Positions 1 through 5,907 of a stretch of 8,293 nt of DNA are shown in pieces. The stretch comes from a bacterium (GTDB taxonomy: Bacteria > Pseudomonadota > Alphaproteobacteria > Caulobacterales > Hyphomonadaceae): the NCBI GenBank assembly GCA_030824255.1, contig JAVBYB010000282.1, forward strand, positions 1-8,293, given 5' to 3'. Made by a program: the position numbers and the translations under genes. The notes under the pieces were generated by a model. That model did no database searches. It was not told the origin of the DNA and saw only the letters and a list, made by a program, of their open reading frames with translations. Within the stretch, counting starts at the first letter, position 1. Each line of letters begins with the position of its first letter.

Positions 1-1404
1 GACGCCAACAATGCACTAACGGCAAACCAGGGCAATGACTGGCTGTCTGGAGGCGCGGGCGATGACACGCTGAATGGCGGGGCGGGAATGGATCGCGTGA
101 TACACGCTGGCGATCCAGCGGGCGTCACGGTGGACCTTATCGGCCAGTGGGCGATAGATGGCTGGGGCGCGGTCGACACGCTTACCAGCATTGAGGAGAT
201 CGAAGGCTCGGCGCATGACGACATACTGATCGGCGGGCAAGGGGGGCTGGACGGATTGGGCTGGATCTCCGGCGGTGACGGCAATGACTGGATCCAGGAC
301 AATTCCCGAATTTACAGCCAGGTGCTTGGCGGCATGGGCGATGATGTCATCATCGGCGGCGCAGCGGAGGATTCATTCTATGGAGATGAGGGCAATGACA
401 CCCTTGTCGGGGGGGCCGGGAATGACGCCTACCTGTGGGGTAGTGACGGCAACGACTGGCTGGACGGCGGCGATGGCGATGACGGGCTGGACGGAGGCGA
501 TGGCGATGACCGTGCCTTCGGTGGGGCGGGTTCGGATGCTATCGTAGGCTCCGGCGGCAACGATGTGCTGATTGCCGGGGCGGGCAACGACTTCGTCTAC
601 GGCGGCAGCGGCGACGACTGGTTGGATGGTGGGGCTGGTGATGACTGGCTCGAAGCCGGCGAGGGCGTCAACGTGCTCATCGGCGGCGAAGGTGTAGATC
701 TCTTCGTCATGTCCGAAAGCGGCAACTGGGTGGATCTGGCGGCAGGAGTCTTCTCGCACTCGCTCGTGGTCGGAGGGCAGACATACACAACATGGACCGT
801 GTTCCATGACTCGATCGATGGCGTCGTCGGAATGTCCTCGAGTAACGATAGTCTGTTCGGAAACGCCAACGCCAACGTCCTCATTGGCGAAAGCGGCGAC
901 GACGCCCTGGTCGGCCGTGATGGCGATGATGTGCTGCGGGGCGATTCCGGGTCCGACTGGCTGGTCGGCGGCGACGGCAATGACCGGCTGGACGGCGGGA
1001 TCGACTTCTTCGAGTCGGATGTCGACATATACACGGGTGGCGCAGGCCACGACATCTTCGACCTCGGAGAACGCTGCAACTGGGATGTCGCGTTCGATTT
1101 CAGTCCAACCGAAGACAGCTTCGATCTTGGAGGGCTCCAGTGGTCGGGTTTCCTGACCATCGACGCCGATGGCGATGGACAGGTCGACGACACGTTGCTG
1201 GGTTATGCAGGCGGTAACTTCGTCGCGCTGGACGTCAGCGGTCTCACACTCGAGCAGTGGAACGGGCTGATCGACCCCGGATCAGCTAGCGCTGCTCGCG
1301 CTTGCGTGTCTGCGCCGGTGACCGGAGAAGACTTGAGCCCGAGCAATTCATCCTCGCCTTTGTTGCAGCCAGTCGGTCACGACTGGCTGCTGTTTGGTGC
1401 TTGA
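1..1404 (+). CDS. RTX-type calcium-binding repeat protein, 5' end outside window
   Basis: Open from base 1 to the TGA at 1402-1404; 467 residues are visible and the N-terminus is missing. Glycine- and aspartate-rich nonapeptides of the GGxGxDxΦx type run in blocks at about residues 14-30, 75-230 and 285-340 (for example GGAGNDAYL, GGDGDDGLD, GGSGDDWLD). These fold into a calcium-binding parallel beta roll once outside the cell. Between the blocks lie two non-repeat segments of the VTVDL / WVDLAAG kind (about 37-60 and 240-275), common spacers in RTX proteins. Residues 388-397 (DADGDGQVDD) look like an EF-hand or TSP3-type calcium loop. The protein ends in a serine-rich tail and DWLLFGA, where a type I secretion signal would lie. 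The family is exported through a TolC-type ABC channel; no exporter genes are in the window. Enzyme or adhesin function cannot be told because no catalytic domain is visible. Family call sure, role unknown. Confidence 0.9.
   Translation, partial: DANNALTANQGNDWLSGGAGDDTLNGGAGMDRVIHAGDPAGVTVDLIGQWAIDGWGAVDTLTSIEEIEGSAHDDILIGGQGGLDGLGWISGGDGNDWIQDNSRIYSQVLGGMGDDVIIGGAAEDSFYGDEGNDTLVGGAGNDAYLWGSDGNDWLDGGDGDDGLDGGDGDDRAFGGAGSDAIVGSGGNDVLIAGAGNDFVYGGSGDDWLDGGAGDDWLEAGEGVNVLIGGEGVDLFVMSESGNWVDLAAGVFSHSLVVGGQTYTTWTVFHDSIDGVVGMSSSNDSLFGNANANVLIGESGDDALVGRDGDDVLRGDSGSDWLVGGDGNDRLDGGIDFFESDVDIYTGGAGHDIFDLGERCNWDVAFDFSPTEDSFDLGGLQWSGFLTIDADGDGQVDDTLLGYAGGNFVALDVSGLTLEQWNGLIDPGSASAARACVSAPVTGEDLSPSNSSSPLLQPVGHDWLLFGA
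466..519 (+). repeat. Near-perfect 27-bp tandem repeat coding two RTX nonapeptides
   Basis: Two 27-base units, 466-492 (GGDGDDGLD) and 493-519 (GGDGDDRAF), share a nearly identical first 18 bases. They lie inside the main RTX block. Such units can gain or lose copies by slippage in steps of nine residues without changing the frame. Confidence 0.7.
1365..1390 (+). terminator. Perfect 11-bp stem-loop at the 3' end of the RTX gene
   Basis: The arms GCAGCCAGTCG (1365-1375) and CGACTGGCTGC (1380-1390) are exact reverse complements around a GTCA loop. The bases after it (TGTTTGG) are T-rich only briefly, so this is an imperfect intrinsic terminator at best. It lies within the last codons of the RTX frame, about a dozen bases before the TGA, where a terminator or mRNA 3'-end stabiliser is plausible. 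The hairpin is certain; its function is inferred. Confidence 0.45.
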
Positions 1405-1450
1405 GCGCGGCGGTGATCGTCATCGCTAACGATATGTCGATGGGTAACAT

Positions 1451-1668
1451 ATGGGCGTTTGGAATCCCGGGGCAGGTCCCACCAATGCGCCCGACTCGTT
1501 CATCAGGGCCTCCACTAGCGAAACCGCCAATGTTTGGGCGGGCAACGACAGGTTGCTCGGCAATTGGGGGTTATGACGATATTTCCAGCGGGACCGGCGA
1601 TGACTTGCTGCTCGGTGGCGAAGGCGATGCAGCGGGTCGGATTGTTCACCAGCCTAGTTGTTTGGTCT
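1451..1668 (+). pseudogene. Start of a second RTX protein gene, frameshifted and truncated
   Basis: An ATG at 1451, 46 bases after the previous stop, opens a frame beginning MGVWNPGAGPTNAPDSF and reaching ANVWAGNDRLLGNWG. It then stops at TGA 1574-1576. The next frame continues directly with YDDISSGTGDDLLLGGEGDA, a clear RTX nonapeptide series. Removing one G from the five-G run at 1566-1570 joins the two as NWGYDDISSG, so a single-base insertion (or a sequencing error) explains the break. The repeats fade at about 1635, shortly before the insertion-sequence edge near 1669, so the rest of the gene has been lost. No strong Shine-Dalgarno sequence is seen. It could instead be a displaced internal RTX fragment; the fit to an N-terminal start is suggestive only. 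Confidence 0.5.
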
Positions 1669-1691
1669 GAGCCCCTCGGCTCCCTCATCCT
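1669..1691. repeat. Probable terminal end of the IS3-family element
   Basis: The sequence from 1669 starts TGAGCCCCTCGGCTCCCTC and lies 16 bases beyond the terminal stop codon of the orfB remnant (TGA, plus-strand 1685-1687). Position and the TG/CA edge fit the right end of an IS3-family element. The partner left end is not in the window, so no inverted-repeat pairing can be shown. Confidence 0.35.
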
Positions 1692-2227
1692 TTCGGAGAG
1701 TCCTTGGTTTTCATAACTCGGTTTTTCTCAGCTTGCGAGCGCGCGGGGCGTTGAGCCCCCCAGAGCTCGGATGGCACGCGCGCGGCGGCAGGCGGGATGC
1801 TGCCCAGGGCCGAGTGGGGACGCACGTTGTTTTAGTCGTGGCGCCGGATGGCGAGCGCCTTCCTTGCAGCCCCAAGGCTGTCGAACACCTCCTCGTTCAA
1901 GAGTTCATTCCTCAGCCGGGCGTTGAAGCTTTCGATGAAGCCATTCTGCTGCGGCTTGCCCGGTGCGATGTAGTGCCAGCCAACCCTGCTCTCGTTCTGC
2001 TATTCGCGGATGGCGCCACTGGTCAGCTCCGTTCCGTTGTCACTGACCACAAGCTCAGGCTTTCCATAAAGCCGGATCACGGCGTCCAGTTCGCGCGCGA
2101 CCCGGCCGCCGGAGAGGGACGCGTCCGCCCCCAGCGCCAGGCATTCGCGCGTGTAGTAATCAATCACCGCAAGGATGCGGAACCGACGGCTCGCACCGGA
2201 CGTGTCCGCGGCGAAGAGCAGGCTCCA
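1685..2227 (-). pseudogene. IS3-family transposase OrfB remnant (rve-type integrase core)
   Basis: The minus-strand frame starts at WSLLFAAD and runs through [60 protein letters not shown] and VRPHSALG to a TGA at 1685-1687. This is the usual order of an IS3-family DDE catalytic core. The second acidic residue (VVSDNG) and the glutamate (GFIESF) are present, but the first Asp of the normal WSLDF motif is Leu. Two stops interrupt the frame: TAG at 2000-2002, where Trp is expected, and TAA at 1832-1834, where the Tyr of DYN is expected. The N-terminal DNA-binding part and OrfA are missing because the frame begins at the join to the IS630 remnant. It is dead as an enzyme. Confidence 0.85.
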
Positions 2228-2836
2228 GCCCGGACCGGGCACCTGTTCGCACCAGGCCAGGAAGGCCTCCCCGTCAATCGGGCCGTCGAGTAGCATAGGC
2301 TCGATGAAGCCCTTGAGGGGCTATGCCGTCCAGAAATATGATGGTCTTCCCGTGACCGCGCGGGATGGCGGCCCGGCAGGGTTCGCCTTTCTTCGCCCAT
2401 CCCCTGAGACGGGCCATCTTGGTCGACAGGCCGCTTTCGTCCATGAAGATCAGCTGGTCCGGATCAAGCCGGGGCTGGCTCTTGAGCCAGGCCCCGCGCG
2501 CCGCTTTCACATCGGCGCGCTCCTGTTCGGAGGCATGAGCAGTCTTTTTTGTGCGTCATGCCGCGCCGGTCGAGGAACTTCCACACTGCCGTGTGGACGA
2601 CCTTCACTTCGCGCTCTTCGGCCGGACGCACGGCGATCTCCTCAAGCGTGATGTCCGGCGTCTCCTCGATCAGGCCGAGGATGAACGCTGCATGAGCATC
2701 AAGCACCGAGCCTTTCGGCTTGCCCTCGCGGGGCGCAGCGAGACTGCCGGTCGCCCGTTTGAACCGCATCCACGCGCCGGCCCTCGATCGCCGCCGCAAA
2801 GTGCTTGCGCAAATGCAGACTGCAAGGCTTGCCGAT
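2228..2836 (-). pseudogene. IS630-family transposase remnant, multiply frameshifted and 3'-truncated
   Basis: Segments of one transposase are spread over different minus-strand frames. IGKPCSLHLRKHFAAAIEG (from 2836) matches the usual MGKPYSLDLRKRVV start, but with ATC in place of ATG although GGGAGG lies just upstream. After a break and apparent loss of part of the helix-turn-helix (about 2755-2790), the frame continues RFKRATGSLAAP...FILGLIEETPDITLEE...VWKFLDRRGMTHKK. A shift at the six-A run (plus 2545-2550) leads to KTAHASEQER...LIFMDESG (first catalytic Asp). Another shift near 2308-2320 leads to EPMLLDGPIDGEAFLAWCEQV. The protein then ends at the IS3 join, so the second Asp (the usual MDNLxxHK block) and the Glu are absent. 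Non-functional; the family call is secure from motif order. Confidence 0.85.
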
Positions 2837-5033
2837 ATCGTCCTCCCGCCAACAAACAGAAGAACAGAATCAGAATTCGCCGACCCCGCAAATCTCACCA
2901 CTCACAACTCTGGGAAATTGCTCCAATAGGGCGGCAACGCGAAGTTTTCTCTACAGTGCGCTGTTCGAGCCGACAGAAGTGCAGGATGCGTTTGGCGCGC
3001 CGGAGCAGCGCTTCACTGCACGAATGGACTACACAGCTTCCGGCGAACTTGAATCACTGATGGACGCCAAAAGCAACGAGACAGAGTTCACCTATGATGG
3101 CTTTGGACGTCTTCTGAAGACGATTTACCCGCACCCGTCCACGACGGATGAGGAGACGCTAACGTATGATGCTCATGGTCGGCTGGCATCAAAGCAGCTG
3201 CGTGATGGGAGCCACATCTACTTCTGTTACGACAACCTCTACCGCCTCCTGAAATACTCGACCGCCGCGTCTGACACGGCATGTACCACGCCAAAGGTCA
3301 GCTACACCTATGACCTCATGGGCCGCACAACCGATGTTGTGGAAGGCGCGCATACGAACAGCTATGTTTATGACGCATTCAGCCGGCGGGTGAGCGAGAC
3401 GCAGGCCGGGCGCACGGTCAGCTATGAGTATGACGCCGCGGGCCGGCGTACACGGATGACCTGGCCGGACAGCTTCTATGTAACCTACGAGTACAACACG
3501 GCAGGCGACCTGACTGCGATCAAGGAGAATGGCGGAACCGCGCTGGCGACATTTGCCTACGACAATATGGGGCGGCGTACGACGCTGACGCGCTCAAACG
3601 GAGGATTGACGGGGTACTCCTACAACACGGCGTCGTGGCTCACAGGGCTAGCCAATTACCCGGCGAACGGGAGTTACGACATTTTCGTATCGCTGGCCTA
3701 CAACCCTGCAGGCCAGATCGTCACGCGCACGCCGGACAATCCGGCTTATGCTTACACGCCGCCAGCCAACTTCACGGACACATACACATCCAACAGCCTT
3801 AACCAGTACACGTCAGCGGGCGGCATCACGCCGACTTACGACAGCCGTGGTAACACGACCTACGATGGGACGAAGACATACGGGTACGACTTCGCCAATC
3901 GCCTGACCTCTGCATCGGGGTCGCCATCGGCGACGCTGAGCTATGATCCCGTGGGACGCCTCTATCAGGTGGCGGGCCCATCAACGACGCGCTTCGTCTA
4001 CGACGGCGTCGACATGATCGCCGAGTACAGCACAGCGGGCGCGGTTCTGCGCCGGTACATTCACGGTCCGGGGCTGGACGAGCCGCTGGTGTGGTTCGAG
4101 GGGGCAGGGCACTCAGGCTCCGGCGCGCCTGATCGCCGGCATCTCTACGCGGACGAACGCGGCTCAATCGTTGCGGTTGAAGGGGGCGCCGTTGCGGTGA
4201 ACACATATGACGCGTTCGGAGTTCCTGGAGGAAGCAACGACGGAACTTTCCAGTACACCGGCCAGATGTGGCTGCCTGAGGCGGGGCTCTATCACTACAA
4301 GGCCCGCGCCTATAACCCGGAGCTCGGCCGGTTCATGCAGCCAGATCCCATTGGATATGGCGATGGCATGAATCTGTACAATTATGTCGGAAGCGATCCG
4401 TTTAATTTGATCGATCCATTCGGTATGCTCAGCTGCCCGCCAGGCGATACAAGTTGTGTCGAAATAACGCCCAACGACGATTGCAATGAACTATGCCGAC
4501 GCCGGTTAGACAACGCCTTTTGGTCGATCTTCGGATTTCCTGTACTAATACCGGCGGCAATCGGGAACAGCGGGGCTTGCCTTGCTGCATCAGGTTTTGC
4601 CGGCGTCGCTAGCTCACTTCCAAAAGGGCCGGTGTACAATGCGGGCCTCGCGGCGAATGGAGCGTTCATTGCTGGAGGTGGCGCCAGTGCCGGATTGTTC
4701 TACGACAGCAGCACAGGTGAATACGGCTATTCTGGGAGTGCATCTCTGCTCGCAGGATTTGCGGCAAGTGCTGGCGCGGGTGGTGGAATTTCGGTTCCGG
4801 CCCCTGACAGCAGCGCTCCGTCTGTGGTTCTTGGTGGTGCCGGTTTTGGAGTAGGTGCTGAGTTCGAATTCAGTAAAGGTAGCGTGGGTGTCGGCATCGA
4901 CCTAAAAGATAAGCCCGTTACTCCCGTGCCGAGTATCAAAGGAAATCCCGAACTAAGAGGTACGGGCGCTGCAGGCTTTGCAATCTACACCGGCGTTAAA
5001 TGGGATGGCTCCGTATCATGCGGAACTATGTGA
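2805..5033 (+). CDS. RHS/YD-repeat protein with variable C-terminal tip, N-terminally truncated (candidate polymorphic toxin)
   Basis: The open frame has a TTG at 2805 but its first roughly 45 codons are antisense to the IS630 remnant. RHS-like sequence begins at about 2955, and the first in-frame ATG is at 3024. About 14 YD repeats follow (FTYDGFGRL near 3088, YTYDLMGRT, YEYDAAGRRT, LSYDPVGRLY), then the RHS-associated core: RRHLYADERGSIVAV, YHYKARAYNPELGRFMQ, DPIGYGDGMNLYNYVGSDPF and DPFG at 4413-4424. In this family the repeats build a hollow beta shell that encloses the C-terminal tip, which is released after cleavage near the DPxG motif. The tip here is 202 residues. Full-length RHS proteins are much longer, so signal, PAAR or adhesin regions have been removed, probably by the IS insertion. 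Whether it is still expressed or exported is doubtful; it may be a pseudogene or a silent tip cassette. Confidence 0.9.
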   Translation: MRKCRLQGLPISSSRQQTEEQNQNSPTPQISPLTTLGNCSNRAATRSFLYSALFEPTEVQDAFGAPEQRFTARMDYTASGELESLMDAKSNETEFTYDGFGRLLKTIYPHPSTTDEETLTYDAHGRLASKQLRDGSHIYFCYDNLYRLLKYSTAASDTACTTPKVSYTYDLMGRTTDVVEGAHTNSYVYDAFSRRVSETQAGRTVSYEYDAAGRRTRMTWPDSFYVTYEYNTAGDLTAIKENGGTALATFAYDNMGRRTTLTRSNGGLTGYSYNTASWLTGLANYPANGSYDIFVSLAYNPAGQIVTRTPDNPAYAYTPPANFTDTYTSNSLNQYTSAGGITPTYDSRGNTTYDGTKTYGYDFANRLTSASGSPSATLSYDPVGRLYQVAGPSTTRFVYDGVDMIAEYSTAGAVLRRYIHGPGLDEPLVWFEGAGHSGSGAPDRRHLYADERGSIVAVEGGAVAVNTYDAFGVPGGSNDGTFQYTGQMWLPEAGLYHYKARAYNPELGRFMQPDPIGYGDGMNLYNYVGSDPFNLIDPFGMLSCPPGDTSCVEITPNDDCNELCRRRLDNAFWSIFGFPVLIPAAIGNSGACLAASGFAGVASSLPKGPVYNAGLAANGAFIAGGGASAGLFYDSSTGEYGYSGSASLLAGFAASAGAGGGISVPAPDSSAPSVVLGGAGFGVGAEFEFSKGSVGVGIDLKDKPVTPVPSIKGNPELRGTGAAGFAIYTGVKWDGSVSCGTM
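4425..5030 (+). other. C-terminal tip domain of the RHS protein (202 residues, unrecognised)
   Basis: This is the part after DPFG. Tip residues 4, 11, 20 and 24 are cysteines (CPPGDTSC, CNELC). A hydrophobic stretch follows at about 31-62 (FWSIFGFPVLIPAAIG, then ACLAASGFAGVA). The rest is rich in Gly, Ala and Ser with alternating patterns that suggest beta hairpins (GLFYDSSTGEYGYSGSAS, GVGAEFEFSKGSVGVGIDL), ending in SVSCGTM. I see no nuclease, deaminase, ADP-ribosyltransferase or protease motif. The hydrophobic and glycine-rich make-up and the membrane-protein neighbour suggest a membrane-acting effector, but that is inference. It may also be a non-toxic shell-closing or adhesive end. Confidence 0.6.
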
Positions 5034-5034
5034 A

Positions 5035-5373
5035 ATGAAACTCTCTAGTAAGATCAAGAGAAGAATCAAAGTTGGGTTCGCAATTGTTGTGCTGCTCGGC
5101 GGTATGTACTTGTTCGCTCTACTTGGGGCGGGAGCGTTCGCGGTTGGTCTTGGAATGGTTTGCCTAGCGTTCTACTACAGACTGCTTTGGCCGGAAGTTT
5201 GGACGGTAGATGGCGAAATCCATGGCAAGCGACAGAACTATTTCTTTGTTGGGATACTTATAGTCGCTGGAGTGGTGCTGCTTATGGGCCTGCTCTACCA
5301 ATCGCAGATTGAGACGCGCCCGGGAGAAGTGGGCAGCGTAAGCGAGCAGGCGCATCTGCCTCGATCCGGATAA
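5035..5373 (+). CDS. Small three-helix membrane protein, candidate immunity protein to the RHS tip
   Basis: The ATG at 5035 is one base after the RHS stop (TGA-A-ATG), which points to translational coupling; no clear Shine-Dalgarno sequence is seen. The frame could also open upstream at 4978, but that would overlap the RHS gene by 56 bases. The 112-residue product has a basic start (MKLSSKIKRRIK), hydrophobic spans at about 13-32, 33-50 and 69-88, a charged loop with WTVDGEIHGKRQNY, and a hydrophilic tail. It is probably an inner-membrane protein. I do not recognise the family. Position directly after a variable RHS tip, small size and low GC are typical of immunity genes. Membrane immunity proteins are known for effectors that act on the inner membrane. 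The last dozen codons may be altered, because a minus-strand frame of different character overlaps them. Confidence 0.7.
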   Translation: MKLSSKIKRRIKVGFAIVVLLGGMYLFALLGAGAFAVGLGMVCLAFYYRLLWPEVWTVDGEIHGKRQNYFFVGILIVAGVVLLMGLLYQSQIETRPGEVGSVSEQAHLPRSG

Positions 5374-5440
5374 TACGGCCGACCGCGGTCTCGTTGCCTT
5401 TGCGCACGACGATGGATTGTCCTTCGACTATCAAGCTCAC
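5282..5440 (-). CDS. Possible small or truncated minus-strand gene
   Basis: A GTG at 5440-5438 has AAGGAG about seven bases upstream, a better ribosome site than most in this window. The 52-residue product starts VSLIVEGQSIVVRKGNETAVGRIIRIEADA and ends at TAA (plus 5282-5284). The first 27 codons strongly favour G or C in the third position, as real genes here do; the later codons do not. This could be the intact 5' end of a core gene cut off where the RHS module arrived, now running into the antisense of the small membrane gene. I recognise no family. A chance frame is quite possible. Confidence 0.3.
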   Translation of the reverse strand: MSLIVEGQSIVVRKGNETAVGRIIRIEADAPARLRCPLLPGASQSAIGRAGP

Positions 5441-5907
5441 TCGTCACTCCTTCCCTTTCCTCAAGATTCTGATTAGGCGCACTTCGACCTGTGGAGGCTA
5501 GGCTGAAAGCAATTTGCGATCAAAGACGCCTCGGTCTTGTGAAGGGTGATTTGTCGATGAGCGAGTGGCCTAGTGCAACTTTAACCGGCGGAAGCGGCGC
5601 CAAGGCCGATCTGATATCCGTGATTGCAGCACGGGCCCGCGCGCAGCGACCCGGTCGATTCACAAGATGCTAGCTCGAGCGGCAGCGACAAGTGCAGCAA
5701 TCGTAGCTGTCCCGAGCAAGCGCAGGACAAGAACCACGTAGCGCCTGCCGATGTGCATGCTTGGCCGATGTGGATTTTCGTGCGGAGGAACATATCCAGT
5801 CAGGAACCTTCGCCGCGTTTCATCTTGAGGTTGCGAACAAGCAAGAGAGGGCGTTGCGTTCGTTCTTCTCACCACATACGCTTCGTGCATCATTCGGGGG
5901 GGGCTTG
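5441..5907. other. Stretch with no confident gene
   Basis: Short frames occur on both strands (for example 5491-5673 plus, 5660-5758 minus), but none has a convincing ribosome site, family resemblance or codon pattern. No tRNA, CRISPR or clear promoter is visible. The base composition is mixed. It probably contains the promoter of the membrane gene at 5908 and debris at the edge of the accessory region. Confidence 0.5.
5896..5903 (+). repeat. Run of eight G just upstream of a start codon
   Basis: Eight consecutive G at 5896-5903 end four bases before the ATG at 5908. The run takes the place of a Shine-Dalgarno sequence for the following membrane gene. A tract of this length can slip in replication, which would change the spacing and strength of the ribosome site. 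Confidence 0.5.

Larger units (their letters stand above)
1669..2836 (-). mobile_element. Scar of two insertion sequences: IS3-family part joined to IS630-family part
   Basis: Both parts read on the minus strand. Going from high to low coordinates, an IS630-type transposase remnant (2836 to about 2230) passes straight into an IS3-family orfB remnant (2227 to 1685). The left outer edge is placed at 1669, where the plus strand begins TGAGCCCCTCGGCTCCC, a TG start as IS3-family ends usually have. The right outer edge is uncertain and may lie between 2836 and about 2940, where RHS-like protein sequence takes over. I could not identify matching terminal inverted repeats or target duplications. Neither element can be mobile by itself. 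Confidence 0.75.

Noticed and set aside
466..700. Repeats that could suggest a CRISPR array
   Set aside because: The repeats are 27-base coding units with no unique spacers and fit RTX nonapeptides exactly.
373..1193. Long minus-strand frames opposite the RTX gene
   Set aside because: They mirror the regular GGxGxD codon pattern, which leaves several frames open. Their translations are low-complexity and resemble no protein family.
2545..2550. Programmed -1 frameshift in the IS630 transposase
   Set aside because: The required frame change is +1 or -2, not -1, and the element is broken at several other places, so programmed recoding is unlikely.
3826..4206. Minus-strand frame within the RHS gene
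   Set aside because: Arginine-rich shadow of a well-supported plus-strand gene; no ribosome site or family resemblance.
5381..5390. Perfect 10-base palindrome GACCGCGGTC as an operator
   Set aside because: Short GC palindromes are expected by chance in this DNA, and no promoter elements surround it.
5491..5673. Plus-strand frame of 60 residues starting GTG
   Set aside because: No ribosome site, no recognisable domain, and mixed codon use; not enough to call a gene.
5660..5758. Minus-strand frame starting MHIGRRYVVLVLRLL that looks like a signal peptide
   Set aside because: It ends after 32 residues with nothing following and has no ribosome site.
5761..5907. Upstream start for the YciC-like membrane gene
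   Set aside because: The extra 49 residues precede the typical family opening AQLDIGRVV and lack a ribosome site; ATG 5908 fits better.
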